NCBI RefSeq assembly: GCF_001625215.2
Contig: NC_030381.2
Location: forward strand, 50,305,214 to 50,369,213
Direction: 5' to 3'
Source: Daucus carota subsp. sativus
Taxonomy: Eukaryota > Streptophyta > Magnoliopsida > Apiales > Apiaceae
Length of the DNA stretch: 64,000 bases
Part shown: one piece after another, positions 23,656 through 36,904 of the stretch
Numbering within the stretch: position 1 is the first letter of the stretch
How the letters are laid out: each line of letters starts with the position of its first letter
The notes under the pieces: generated by a model
What the model saw: only the letters and a program-made list of their open reading frames with translations
The model's database searches: none
What the model was told of the DNA's origin: nothing
Position numbers and translations under genes: made by a program

Positions 23656-24249
23656 TATACAACTGCTTTACAGGAAATTTACGACCCCTGAATTCAAAGA
23701 TACATTGCATGTGTTTTTCAAACAACGTTGTTTGACGAACATTTTTCCAAGGTTCATATTAAGAAAAGTTTATCTTAATCATTATTGTATGATTGACATT
23801 TGATTCAAGATCATTTTTTTAATATCAGTATGTTTCAATATCGATGAGAAATTTATACAGTACACTGCCGGAAGACATTATCGATCGTATAATTTTTAAA
23901 AAAAATAAATTCGATTGTGGGAATATGACGTAGCATCTGGAGTTCTGCCGATATCGCTTAAAAACAGGAAACTATACATATGATAATATTCTTAAACAAT
24001 TCCAGAACTGGTATGTACGTAAAATCTAATATGCATATCGTCAATTAATATCAAATCTGCGCGGAAATGAAATGAAGTATTTTATGTCACTGATAATTAC
24101 ATTCGTTGTACCAGATTGGTACCGGGTAGCACAAGAAAGTTTGCCAGTCAACTATGTGCACGTTCGTTTCACCTTATCACATACTGATGACAGTTGAATT
24201 ATTGTTGGAAATAAAATTATTACCTTTTGCTTCTCGATATCTGATACCA

Positions 24250-25049
24250 GGTTTTTAGGTAAACACGTGACCCACTTTCTCTCTTTTATTTTCACTGGTC
24301 TCAATTTCTGTGTACTTTAACAAATTCTTATTAACTTAGTCAAATTTTCACTTTCACTTCATCCCAAAAAACACCTCTTATACAATTTTGATTTTACAAA
24401 ATATTTACCGACCATATTATAATTATATTTTACTATATAATATGTAATTTATATAAAATAATATTATGCCTTTCATAGTTTTCAAATAAAATCTTAATAT
24501 ACATATATTAATAAAAATTATATATATCTATATTAATAAAAATTATATATATATATATTGTTATAAATTATAATTTATATGTATAATTATTAATATATAT
24601 ATTATTTTTATTTAAAAATTATGGCCGGTAAACATTAAATATATATTAAATATATAATTTTATATATTTTTAATATATAACCTCATATAATGATACCTCT
24701 TATATAATTTTTTAAATTTATATATGATGGCTCAAATGCGTATATACTAAAATTATAATTATATAATAAAGGCATAATATAATTTTATATAAGTTACATA
24801 TTACATACTAATATATAATTGTATTATAGGGTAAATATTTTGTAAAATCAAAATTATATAGGAAGTTTTTTCTTTGATGAAGTTGAAAGTGAAAATTTGG
24901 CTAAGTTACAAATAAGAATTTGTTAAAGTACACGCAAAAAGTGAAAATTTGGCTAAGTTACAAATAAGAATTTGTTAAATTACACGTAAACTGGTAACAA
25001 ATTGGAAAACAAGTGAGAAAGTGGGTTAGAAATTTATCCTAAAAATCAG
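24250..25049. mobile_element. Inverted-repeat DNA element, ~800 bp
   Basis: The left arm (24250-24475) and the right arm (24764-25049) are inverse complements. Shared blocks include TTTTTAGG at the tips, CCCACTTTCTC, TTTAACAAATTCTTATT, CAAATTTTCACTTT and GATTTTACAAAATATTTACC. The right arm is longer because a 52-base unit is tandemly duplicated in it (24889 and 24941). The centre is nearly all A/T. No transposase and no convincing target duplication were found. It is probably a non-autonomous DNA transposon. Confidence 0.65.
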
Positions 25050-26064
25050 GTAGTGAATTAATAGTGGATAAGTATGTACGCTAAGATTTATTCATCTGAT
25101 AAATTGTTTACCTAAATTTTTGAACGATGTAGCGCCGATAAATGTATGCGAGACAATATAAGTCACTAACAGATCCAAGTTTTCTCTATAACTTATAGAG
25201 AAAATTTATCAGATAATTTATATTCGACCTCTTAAATTATACAATGCCTTGCCTATAGAAAATATTAAATATTAGATGATTTATTAATTAAGAGGTTGTA
25301 TTTTTTTTGAAAGATTAAGAGGTTGTATTTAATTGAAATTTAAAAAAAATATTATTTATAAAATATAAATATAGTAACAAAATCAATATAATTTATTAAA
25401 ATATATATGTAATTATTAATTCACTAATATCTCAATTAAATAAACCACTACTTAGACATGATTACATCAACCATGATGTCTGGGTCAAAACATTTTTAGA
25501 AATATTATCACATTGAAAAATTGGATTCAATGAAACGCGGATGAAGAAATTAGGTCATGGTTGTAACAAGAATTGAAGTCAATTTTGGGAGAACATTTGC
25601 TTAGTTTATTCCATCGGCAACCGAAGCCGCTCTTTCGAGCTTTAATGCCTTGGTTAGGTACACTCAAATACTTGCTCCTAGCCTCCTACAATATTTTACA
25701 CTCGCTTCTAGGTCGTATCTAACAATAAGTTCGAAGCTTCTGCCAATTTTATGGACCTGTGTGTATATTCATCCAAAGAAAATACGTGACAGAATCTCAT
25801 ATTTTTAAATAAAAAATCTACATCACTCTCTTTTTATACTCTTGATCCGATTATTTTATATTTCTTGTATTATTTGTGTCCGCTATTTTCCCTTGACTAA
25901 TTTAAATATATTTTTATTATTAGAATGAATATGAAATTTTTCGTTAGAATTGATATAGAAATTAATGATACTAAATCATTAAGATTTTTTATTTTATGAT
26001 ACATAGAAAATATACATTAGGACATTGTTGTTGAACTGCTTGCACTTGGAACTCTTAAATTGTA

Positions 26065-26250
26065 CTCTCTCCGTTTCTCATTTTTTTTATAGTTATTTTG
26101 TATTGTTGGCCAGTTTATTAAGATTTACTTAAAATATAATTTCATAAGATATTTTTTTAATATTTTTTTCTATATAAATATTAAAATTTATTAATTTTTT
26201 AAAAATAATTTATAAAACAAAATTTAAAAAAACAATTAAAAGAGGTATAA
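26065..26250. mobile_element. Possible decayed Stowaway-like MITE
   Basis: TACTCTCTCCGTTTC at the left resembles the Stowaway terminus, and the interior has the usual TTTATTAAGATTTACTTAAA-type AT-rich run. The right end (AAAGAGGTATA) is only a weak match. Confidence 0.3.
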
Positions 26251-27309
26251 TATTCCCGTCTACTAATATAAACAATGAATAATCTAAGAGAACAACATAC
26301 TAATTATGTATTTAATAATAAATTTAATAATAAATTTGAAATTGGATTAAAAGTGAGTGGTAAGACGGGTCTATATTTAATAATAAATTTGAAATATTAT
26401 TGGAAAGTAAGGGTGTAAACCGTGTAATAGTATTTTATGTTATTAAAAGTTATTATTTTTAAAAAATATAAAAATTGAAAAAATATCACTGATGCAGAGA
26501 AAATAATAAACATTTCGGTGAAGTTTAATCTTGGATGTAGCCTATGATTAGATAGTAGCTATAATTGTCTAGTTGAAGAAAGAATAAATGCTTTGAGAGG
26601 AAGAAATATTGGTCCGCAAAAGTATATCACGTGTGTAAACTTGACATTAATAGTTGACATCAAAATTTTTATTTACCAGGATCTTGACCCTGGTACTTTT
26701 ACCATCTTCTGTGCGATACAGCATGCATAGCCATTAACCAATAAGGCGCAGATAACTTTTTGTTAATTACAAAAGCCGCTAATCAAGTGCTAAAAATATT
26801 TGATTGTAAAAAATATTTAATCATTTATATATAGTAGTCAAATTAATTAATTATGTGTCTGAATACCGGTCCTTACACTTTCTAGGAGCTGCCATATATA
26901 GTTAACAGGTCCAAAACATCTTGATGGGATGCTCAAAAATAACATATAGGTTCAAAAATAACATATAGGTTGTAAATACAAATATGTTCTATAATGTTAG
27001 AGTTTGCTTTTAATGAATGAATTGTATAAAAATAAGAAAGAAGATAAATTCGATTTTATTGATAGTACAAATATATGTTAAATACATGTTTGTTGAAGAT
27101 CCCTTGCATAATTTTTGTTATTGTAATAAGTTAGAAAGTAATCATTTAATTTTGAATAATGTTTTATTAATAATTTATAAGTAATTAAAAATATAACGAT
27201 AAAAATAAAAATAATTGTTTCCAAAACAACAAATCGAGTCAGTCTGACAGATGAAAAGGCCTTTCCTAATAGCAAAACTGGTACTTGGACCGTTTCATCT
27301 TATAGTCTT

Positions 27310-27470
27310 ACATAGGGGTAATGGTGCGGTTTGGTCCGGTTCCAGACATTAACTGTTACCAAACTGATGAATGCGGTTCGGTTCGGTTAATCATCATTAA
27401 CCGTAACCGCACCAATTAAAACGGTTTTTCGGTTGCGGTTAACCATTAGTCGGTTGCGGTTTTTTTGGTT
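27310..27470. repeat. CGGTT/GCGGTTNGG-rich patch
   Basis: Variants of GGTGCGGTT, CGGTTCGGTT and their complements (AACCGTAACCGCACC) recur on both strands. The pattern is an irregular inverted repeat, similar in style to termini of decayed plant DNA transposons. No defined ends were found. Confidence 0.5.
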
Positions 27471-27896
27471 TTTCCACTATTATTTGCTACTCTTGTGCAT
27501 AATGATTTTTTTAAAAATATATAAAATTTTCATGAATATGTACAATATGTTCGGTTACTATTTACTATTGTTTCTATATTGGAATATAGGAAACATTACA
27601 TACTTTCATCTAAAAAACTTTAATACACAATAAAAAACTAAAACATACATATTTTGTCAAGAAATTAGATGATGTCAAGTCAATAAAATTACCCAAAATC
27701 AACTAATCATGAAATTATATAAGACTCTTATATAATTATATTTAATTTTTGGGCCGAAGGCTACGGCAAGGTGGTACTTGGGCCGTTTTGGTGTCTTGCT
27801 ATGATTTACGATAGTTGGGCTGCTGGGTGACCTTATTTTGTACTTTGGTCAATTTTGATTTTGTTCCAACATAGTCTCCAGCCTAGTAATTATACC

Positions 27897-27982
27897 TTTT
27901 GCTCAACAAGCTGAATGTCACAAGTATGTACAAGTTTCTTTTTGCTCAACAAGCTGAAAGTCACAAGTATGTGCAAGTTTAC
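27897..27982. repeat. 43-bp tandem duplication
   Basis: TTTTGCTCAACAAGCTGAA followed by GTCACAAGTATGT.CAAGTTT occurs twice head-to-tail with a period of 43 bases and only a few differences. Confidence 0.8.
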
Positions 27983-28478
27983 CGTTGTTTTTAAAAATTT
28001 ATATTTAGTTAATTTTTAATGTTTTTGCCAACATCGTGTTTAAATTTAACACATGCATAATTAACTTGAAAAATGGCATGCTACAGCACACATATTCCAT
28101 GGAATATAATTCGTTTCTTCAAATCATTTGAATTTTTTTTTAAAAGAGAGCCGTGATAAATATAGAGGGGCGCAGGGGAATTCAGAATAAGTGACAAAAG
28201 TTTGAGACAAGGTGCTGTTTTCTCATTCCAACATTCTTATATGTAACAGCTCTGTAAGGCCATCTCAAGTTAACCATTTCACATCACATTTATATCGCAC
28301 TTCCTTACAGCATTATATGCATCAAAGCTAAACTGTGAAGCTTATGAAATGCATCTTGCAGCACAAAACAAAAGAAGCTTACTGAGATTTCGTCCTGATC
28401 CAGAACTCAGAGATGACGATTTTTATCTGGATAGTGGAGCAACAGGTGCAGAATTTCCGGTATCTCGCTTAATAGCTG

Positions 28479-30998
28479 TTATAATGGTTCTGATGACTGT
28501 ATAGATACCACAGGAGGTGCACGTAGCTCAAGTATACCGCTGCTCCCTTCATTATAGGCTCCCACACCAGGACCATGCCAAGTGCCATCTTGGACATTAT
28601 TTATCTCCAATGTTCTGGATTCCTGTAAAATTACAAAACTCAGAACATTCTTAAATATATCATACAAAATGTAGCCTTAAGATTAAGTTAAGAGATTATG
28701 AAATATAGATAAAGTTTTTGTTGCTACGTCTGAATACAAGTGAATTGTAACTTATATTGGATTTATACCTGACTAAGTGTACAGCAAGGGCAAACCAGAT
28801 GGTACATACAGTCGTCCAATAAACTATCAGTTCCCTGAATGAGAACAGAGTTAGATACAAATGTTAGTAAGATCATGAACAAATGATTTTGTAATGTAAA
28901 AATCATAATGTAAAAATCATAACAGGAAAAGTCAAACAGAGACTGTCTAGTAAAAGAATATAACATATACTATATACTCGTACGAAAAGTGTAAAGATCA
29001 TGTATAATAGGCGAAAACAACTTTCCAAATTACAAAAACAGAAAGAATATACTCCGTTGTACACAAGTCCTAACCCATAACAGTTGGCATATAAGATATG
29101 AAAATTTACAGCTCCAACTAGGCAAGGGCAATGTCCTAAAGTTCTGAAATTATGTGAGATAGATGTATAATGTTAATGAAATGATTTAGGTGGTGCCATG
29201 TGTTACATGCCTAAGGCTAAGATACCCAGTTCAGCTACCTAAATATTCTGGCTTTAGGAAAATCTTATTAAATTTTAGGTCCAGCTGTCCAGGCAGCAAC
29301 CTAGACAGAATATTGCTGTTTGAGCAGAGCAGCCACCCAATCCTTACAACCACCACCACTTTCAAAGAACAGATTTCATGACTGGGAAGCCGCCCAATCA
29401 ATAACTGTTTTCCAATGCCTTATTAACCTCAGGGCCAGGTGTGGGGTCTAATTATGCAAATGAAAAGACATAAATAAATGTAATTAATGTTGCAGTTCCA
29501 CTCGAGAATACTACTGTGAAAAATGTTTACCCTGATGTTGAACTTATTTCTTATCTGCATCCGGTGAAATCCCATGTATGCTCCAACAGAGATGGTAAAA
29601 GCAACGCCCATATACAGAAAGCAATGTTTCCTTGTGACAACGAATGCTGTTATACTGACGAGGGCAGCGGCAGCAAGAACAATGTAAACAATTGCCTGCA
29701 GACATGCAGATTTAAACTAAGATAAAACAAGCAGAAAAAGAAAAAGGAAGCTACTTACTTTTATCACATTTAAATTTGGAACAAGCTTGAATTGTAATTA
29801 AGCTGTACTTAATCACATTTCAGGACGGAAGAGCAGAGTACATAATCACTTGGTGCTTAACACTGATTCTGGTAGACATTTAACTAATAACTACAATGAC
29901 CATCTACAGTTTGTATTTGGCAGTCGAGCTGCAGGAACCTCAACTACAAGGTCATTACAAGATTACTGAAGGCTGTTTATATAATGAAGCAGACCTTTTT
30001 ATGGAAAAACTAGCATACAATTATATCCAAATTCCAAATGTGCAAAAGACATTTATCTGAGATACAAGAAAAGGGACAACAAATAAGAACAATCCAGTGA
30101 ATAAATATACCCATGACATTTCTTTTCATTTAAATGCTACTTTGCGAAAGCAAATACTACAAGGCAGTAACTAGACAATATCAGCAATTAGATATGTTCA
30201 GTATGATCCCATAGAATTCATGTTCCAAAGAGTAGCTATACAAACAGACAGCATAAAACTATGATAAAACATTTCGCAACAAGTTCATCAACTTCAAGAG
30301 TGAATCTACCTGAGCAAAGCAAAATCCAAACCCAGCTCTTTTCATGTTCTTCCCAAACCTATAGCAAGGACAACTGCAAAACCACATACAAAATCACCAA
30401 AACAATCATAACCAGCAAACTATATGCGTACAAATACCCACTTATTCCCAAAACAAAATTAAGCATAATTAGCCCATCTAACTGAACTGAAATTTAAACT
30501 TACCCAACTATCCAATTTTATTTCCAGAACATAGTACAAACTAAGAGGATTCTTCCAGCCCAACTTACATACTAACCTTTATGCAACACTATACGAGCGG
30601 GATATACCGGATATGTTTAATTTAATTACAGAAACAAAAACTCAAAAAACCCCAAGACCTAAACTTTACAACAAAACAACAAAAACCCACAAATCTTCCA
30701 ACCAAAAAACACCAAAAACCAAGAAATCATACCAAGAAGATTCAAGAAGAATGCGAGAATCATCAAAGCAATCAAAAACATCCCCTTCCCACATCCTTAA
30801 AACACCCCCACGTTCAGAATCAGCATCCCCATAATCTTGATCTTGACTATTGACCCATTTGCATTTGCCTTGATTCTGCATAGCAGCCACAGCAGAACAG
30901 AGCATATCGAAATCCAAAACTGACACACCCCCTTCTTCATTCAACAATCCCACCTTCTCTTCCTCGTCTCCATTCATAATCACCCTCTCCTCCTCCAT
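28479..30998 (-). CDS. PLAC8-family Cys-rich membrane protein, 234 aa, five exons
   Basis: Exons on the minus strand are 30998-30733, 30373-30310, 29695-29531, 28834-28769 and 28622-28479. All have GT-AG introns and phases that join correctly. The acidic N-terminus contains FDMLCSAVAAMQ and VLRMWEGDVFDCFDD. The PLAC8 core follows: CCPCYRFGKNMKRAGFG at about 89-105, two hydrophobic segments in exon 3 (about 111-130 and 135-153), then CMYHLVCPCCTLSQESRTLE with the CCTLSQE signature, and NNVQDGTWHG. Relatives of this domain act at the plasma membrane in organ-size control and in cadmium or calcium handling. Which role this member has cannot be told. Introns 1-4 are 359, 614, 696 and 146 bases, with no repeats I recognise. 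Confidence 0.88.
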
Positions 30999-33267
30999 TG
31001 TAAAGATTCAATCTTTGTATATATGTGTATATATTTATTGGGATTGTTTATATATATGTTTGAGTGTTTTTCCGGTGAGGAGGGGGTGAAAATATTATAT
31101 AGAGACAGAAAGAGAGACAGGGGAGGAGAGGAGAGGAGAAGATAGTGTTGGTGGGCGTATTAATGCAGTGGGGACATACATACATTATACTTGTACATAC
31201 AGCTGTTTCCATGTAAGAATCCTATTTTATCCATTTTCACATTATCTCAATATTTTATTTGTTATAAAATTCAGTATTTAAGCGTCGTTGAAAATGAAAA
31301 TCATACTTGATCGATGAAAATATGGAAGAAAATTAAAAAAAAATATTAGTTGGATTGGTCAAAAATTAATTAGAGATTAGCATTTCTTTTTGACTGATAA
31401 TTAGAGATTAGTTGAATGATTGAAAATTTAATCAGTTTGATGAGATATGGAGTCGAGATTAATCGATATTTAATCACAATTAGTTACTGACTTTTAGAAA
31501 AATACATATATTATATCATTTTTGGAAATATTTACGTAAAATCAAAAAGTATTTATTGTTTAAGTAAATTATCAGATAAATTTTATAATAAATAAATCGA
31601 GTAACCCAGAATCGATGAATGATTAAGAAATGATCAAACTGATTGATAAGAACACTAATCGATTAAAGTATTAGAGTTCAATAATACAAAAACATTTTAA
31701 ATGCGCAACGGCGAGGCGTCCGCGTGCGATTATTGTAGTAGTAACAGAGTAAGCGTTATCTGTTCTGATGAATCTTTTCTAGTTTATATTTCCAGTTTAT
31801 ATTTCCACTATAAAATCTATACGAGTCATGTGTGTGTCATGTTTATACGATTGTATATATCCATGTGTTAATCATAGTCATGTATATCTGTTTTTCTTTT
31901 CTTTATTTTAGTCAATCGCTCGTACAGAATACTCTGTCTTTTTATTTATTTATCAATCATCTATACTATACTATAATAAGCCAACATAGGTATAATTTGT
32001 AGTCGTACCAATTTTTGGTTTGGTCATGTTTGTTTAGTTTGGTACTCTTTCTGCAGAACTAGAAGTCTACAACATATCAAGATTGTCAAACAATTTTAAA
32101 TACTAAAAACACTCCTCTTGTATCACTAGACAAAAACTTTATCATTATCCTTTTAAATATAATTTATAATAAAATAAAATTAGTTGATTAATATAATTTA
32201 ATTAAATCCAATTAATTAATCTATAATACTAAAATAATATTAAAAGTTATATTATAAATAATAAATTAAGAATTATATAGTCGCCCGTGCTTCGCACGGG
32301 TTAAAGGCTAGTAATTATAAAATTTTAACAAGCAGTACAGGTTTACGCTTTGGTCCTAAAATTAGTAGACCCGTCACAATGATTCCTGAAGTATAATCAT
32401 GTAATAGAATGTCTATTATACCTGAATGCAAGATAAAATAATGGTGGAGTCTTATTGTAGAAGCTTAATAAACTAGATGAATTGATTAACGTGTGAAATG
32501 ATTATAAGCTATTATTAAATATTTAAGTGCGAGAACATTATTTGTTTTAGAGGGAAGCAAACAAAATAAACTGAGTAACGTAAGGTATGCGGAGACAGGG
32601 GATGTCGTATGGTGTAGTTCCATGATTGCGTGCCGTCAGATAAGAAATATACAATACACTTGAACGGCCATCCTCAATAATTTTATTTATAATTATATTA
32701 TCCTGTAATTGTGAATATTTATACTCAAATGAATTATTACAGTAGTTGATAACTACAGTTGATAATTATGGAGAGAAAGATGCTTAATAATAGTAGTAAT
32801 GAATTCAACGGCCCACAGAGGCTGAGAGTTGAGTTGGATTGAGTGGTAGATAGTGATGGGCACTTGTGGGTTGTTATGGTGAATTGGTGATAGCGATTGC
32901 CGCACTTTTGTCTTTTGATGCAACTGGATCAAATAAATTATAGATGGATAAGTTTTCTAACATCAAAGCTGCTACTTTCCCCAAGTAGTGTCACAAAAAG
33001 AAGAGAACCTCAAATATATTAATCCCTCAAGATCCTCAACCATACATGTTCAGTTTTAATAACAAACGAAGTTTATGACAAAAAGGACCAAATTGCAAGA
33101 ACAGAATACATAAAAGCTGCAACATATGTTTCTATCCCCGTCATGGGGCAGGGTCGAGAAGCGGATAGGTTGTTTCAATTACGATGGTTTTGGCCGTTCA
33201 GTAATAAAATACAGGCATTATAAAGGGCAGGACACCGGTAAAATCGAAAGGGCAATAACATTTAAGA
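30999..33267. other. Intergenic region between the PLAC8 and NOSIP-type genes
   Basis: No gene is recognised. The left part is the PLAC8 promoter, with TATATATG/TGTATATA runs at 31017-31055 and a GA-rich tract (GAGAGACAG, GGAGGAGAGG) at about 31100-31142. Helitron copy 2 lies at 31960-32311. The remainder is unique AT-rich DNA. Confidence 0.55.
31960..32311 (+). mobile_element. Non-autonomous Helitron, copy 2
   Basis: A 352-bp element begins TCTATACTATACTATAATAAG right after A and ends TTAAAGGCTAG right before T. It has a perfect 3' hairpin CCCGTGC-TTC-GCACGGG at 32284-32300, eleven bases from the end. Both ends match copy 1 at 11485-12768. It has no coding capacity. It preserves the empty site ATACTAAAAACACTC where copy 1 carries a MITE. 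Confidence 0.88.
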
Positions 33268-36046
33268 TCAAGTCTTCATTGCAGGCCTAACCAACCCAAG
33301 GCCAGAACCACTTCCCAGATGCTTGAAGTCTTTGGCTTCTAGATTATCCCCATGAGCAGAGAAACCTGTTCCACCTTTTTCCAAGGGCACCAGATTCTTT
33401 TCCTTGCATCCCTTGTTACAAACCAGACATACCTTGTCAACAGCCATGAACTTATCAGCACATTTCTTACAGAATACGTGTCCACAAGAGCTCAAGGCCA
33501 CAAGCGCAATTGTGTTGGTTATTGTGACCTTGCAGCTGGGACAGATATATGACTTGTCAAGAGACGTGGATTTCTTTTGGTCGGTAGTGTCCTCTGTAAA
33601 ATAAATGGGGAAGAGGGTCTTCATCCTTAGTTTCTCACTGCCTTCTGGACAGGTAGTGCAGGTAGATGGTGCTTCTACCTTAGAAGGAGCTTCTGGTGTA
33701 GCAGAGGGCAGCCAGAATGCTTTCATTGTTCTCAGTGCTTCCTCTTCATATAATGTGGCCTTCACACTATTAGCTCCATGGAACCCGTTCTTATCTCTGT
33801 TATAATTTTTATCACTGTATTGGGGTAACGCGCCATGGTTTTGCTGATCAAATGCATCAAGCTCTCTAGCTTTCTGCAAAGCTAACTTCTCCTCTTCTTC
33901 TTCCTTATCTTGTTTTTGCTGCATAGCATGAGCTGCTGTTTTCCTGCAAGGCAATGACAACAAAACCTTCAGCAAACATTCACAAAAAGCAATTTCAAAT
34001 TACAAGTTCCATCTCATAGACATGCTCAAATCAAGATTTTTAACTTAAAAATGGGGTAAAATGTGATTTCAAGGTCATAAGTTTGAATGTCATATGCTTA
34101 AAACTCTCAAATACACATTTTGTTTCATTAAATGACTAAACCAGATACAACCTGCAAATCATCCAGAGAAATCAAGTACAACCAAGCAAGTCTATATCCT
34201 GCTAAAGTTTTTACATGAGACTGGCAACAGAAATTTTTAAAAATCAAAAAGGGAGAGAAGATACAAAACAGTTCTAAAAGATCATATTATGCATTCAAGC
34301 AATCAAGTCACGGCAATTGGATGTACCCAAGTACATTGGAAATACAAAATAGAAAATAGAAAAAATAAATGGAGCCAGAATGGACATCATTTCATGTAAC
34401 AAGCCAAAAAAATATCTACTGCGCCTTCTCAAACCAAAAGATGGTAAAGCAAGTGCCCAATATAAATTTCCCATCGTCAAAAATAAGAGGGTTGAAACTG
34501 ACAACAGGTTGGTGACAGTAATATAATGTACTACAAAGACACATCAACTGCACGAGGAGATGAAGAGGCTCAGATATTACTTAATCAGCAAAAAAATTAG
34601 ATAAATGTGCCTTATCTGCTTGGTCGTAAGAATATGGGTGAGTCAGCGGATGATGACTGCAAACAAGATCAAAGGTAGACGAAAGTATGCAAGAGGGACA
34701 AGTGCAAGATAATAAAAGACTGCAAATTCTGTGGGATAAGTTATGTGGATAACATGAATACAAAGTAGGCATTACAGATCATGGGTTCAAATCCTCAATT
34801 AGAAGGTGGGCATGGTCAGGTTTCTAAAATAAAACTTTCTTAACCAGTATTTCAAACTGTTCCTATACCAGTATTTCATCTTAGGCAAGTCACTAGTATT
34901 ATGTATAGATGTATAGTACCAATTACAGAGGCGACTGAGGGCCATGAAGGCCAAACATGACATGATTTGCATGTTAGTGGCTGTCACTGGCCGAGCTACT
35001 ACTATTATTGCAGTTGATTGACTAAACTTATATTCAAGGAACCATATGTTCGCTATCCATTAATGGGCCAAACTTTGTCACATAATCTTATATTAAACGC
35101 CCATATGAAATCGCGCTGGAACATTCTAATGCAATAGATATATTAACAGCGCAAACTAAATTAAACTTACAGAAGTTTAAAGTACATTTGCAAAACAGAA
35201 TGGTAATTTGTGTAATCCGCTCAAGTTGGTTCCAAAACACACTTCTAGCCATTCACTTAATAGCTCCTATCCATTTAATTGCAATTCTTATAAATCTAAA
35301 AAAATTAAGTGTCGGTTGCAGTACACAAATCACGATATCAAATTTGTACTACTAATGAGTACAATTTAACAAGTGAAGGTCATCCACAGAATAAACATGT
35401 TACAAATCATTTACACTAGTAGCATCAAGTTCAGCTGAAATCACCAGTTACTGTAAAATACTACGAATGCACAAACAAGTTACAATGCCTATATTACTCT
35501 CGAGTCTAGAATCACAACAGCCAATCCAAACTCTCGCAACTAACCACTTCAACTTCCATAATCCAACACATTCATGTAATACAACTAATACAAAGCTCAG
35601 CTCTACTCACACACACGTAATCAGAACATTCACTCCCAAATCAATCCGCACACACATAAAAACATCAAATTCTATACTAACCTAACAATTCAACCTTCAG
35701 ACCAATAAAACTACTCAATTGAAGTAAAGCCTCGATTATCTCCTCTTTTAATCATCCCAATATTAAACTAATAAACACAGATAAATAAGAAGAAAAGCAG
35801 ATCTAACCTTTGAATATCTTTCTTCTGGGCCAACAAGCATTCAAAGATACATTCTTTACAAAAGATGTGACCTTTCTGACACGACATGGGATCAATAACT
35901 GGTTTCAAGCAAAGCGAGCACGAATCGAACGGCTTGATCGAGTCTTTACCGAGCCGTTCGCGTTGAGTGCCGTAGCCAAGCTTCTTCTTCTCATCGTATG
36001 TGAAGTAGGCGAGATCGTTGTTGTTCTTTGAGTGTCTTTGAGGCAT
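33268..36046 (-). CDS. CSU1: NOSIP/CSU1-type RING E3 ubiquitin ligase, 304 aa, two exons
   Basis: Exons on the minus strand are 36046-35808 and 33943-33268, separated by a 1,864-base intron in which I recognise nothing. The protein starts MPQRHSKNNNDLAYFTYDEK, the NOSIP N-terminal signature. A modified RING/U-box follows at about residues 43-73 (CSLC, GHIFCKEC). Next is a charged coiled-coil-like helix around 86-112 (KQDKEEEEEK). A C-terminal RING lies around 224-266 (CPSC, CGHVFCKKCADKF, CLVC). The chain ends near a Gly-rich GSGSGLGLVRP tail. This matches the plant homologue of nitric-oxide-synthase-interacting protein. In Arabidopsis this is CSU1 (COP1 SUPPRESSOR 1), a RING ligase that limits COP1 in seedlings, and by homology this gene should do the same. 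Family assignment is firm; the specific orthology is inferred. Confidence 0.9.
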
Positions 36047-36284
36047 AATTGAGGTTCAATTGAAGAGAGAATTAAAGATGAAACCCTAGAACTTGGGGGA
36101 GTGTTTGTTTTACTTTCGTGTGTTGGGGTTTTGTAAGGGCGTGTTTGGAAGGGAATTATCCGACTCCGAATGGTTATGGGATATTTCAAATGAGTTAATT
36201 TTATTCTTGAGGGAGATAAATGACGGATGTAAGAAGTTTTATTACGTTAGTGCACATAAAATTCTAACATACAAATTATGTTTT

Positions 36285-36683
36285 CCTTTTAATAAGTTTC
36301 TAATTTATTTGGATTTTGTTAGTCTTTTCTTCTTGTGAAAGTGAGTTGATTTTTGTTTTGATGTGTTTTGATGTTCTCCATAATCGAGTTTATAGATAGA
36401 CATGATTTTCATGGATTTTGATTCAGGTTTGAAGGTTTTTATGGGATCGCATTTATAGTCGATTGTTCTGGACAGTCAGGTGAAAACCAATCGGGTAAAA
36501 ACCAATCAGATGAAAACAAATACATATATGCAAATTATCTTTAAATCGCTTAGTTGCCTATCCAAAAAGGAAGGATTCAACAACGATATAATTCAACGTC
36601 TGCACAATTTTGATTATATTTGTAGATACTGTATGACTTTTGATTAATGAATTGATTTCTTTTTATAAAAAAAACAAGAAGAA
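36285..36683 (+). repeat. A-tailed dispersed repeat, copy B
   Basis: Begins with TTTTAATAAGTTTCTAATTT and passes through CTTGTGAAAGTGAG and GGGATCGCATTTATAGTCGAT. It ends GATTCAACAACGATATAATT...GTAGATACTGTATGACTTTTGATTAATGAATTG and an A-rich tail. Blocks match copy A (14755) and copy C (36905). Confidence 0.5.
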
Positions 36684-36904
36684 GAATATCTTAAATGTAG
36701 AGTTATTTCAACGAGTCTTTTAATATGAATTCATTTGTAAATATAGAATGAAATGGTACAGGTTTAGCCACTCCTTAATAATATTTATATGTACATTTAT
36801 ATACAAAGGTAAAAAAAAAAAAAAAAAACTAATGTGGGGTCATGTGCCCCCGAGGGCCCTAAGATAGTTTCGATTATCTCCTACGCGTTGTGATGCAGAT
36901 CTAA

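Larger units (their letters stand above)
23268..28478. other. Gene-free AT-rich region
   Basis: No gene is recognised. It contains opposed TAAA/TTTA microsatellites (about 23575 and 23627), an 800-bp inverted-repeat element, a weak one-ended MITE near 26065, a 20-base tandem repeat at 26934-26973, a CGGTT-rich patch at 27310-27470 and a 43-base duplication at 27897-27982. Much of 24.4-24.8 kb is almost pure A/T. Confidence 0.55.

Noticed and set aside
30613-30834. Lys/Thr/Ser-rich 73-codon plus-strand frame
   Set aside because: Antisense of PLAC8 exon 1 and the start of its first intron; no similarity to known proteins.
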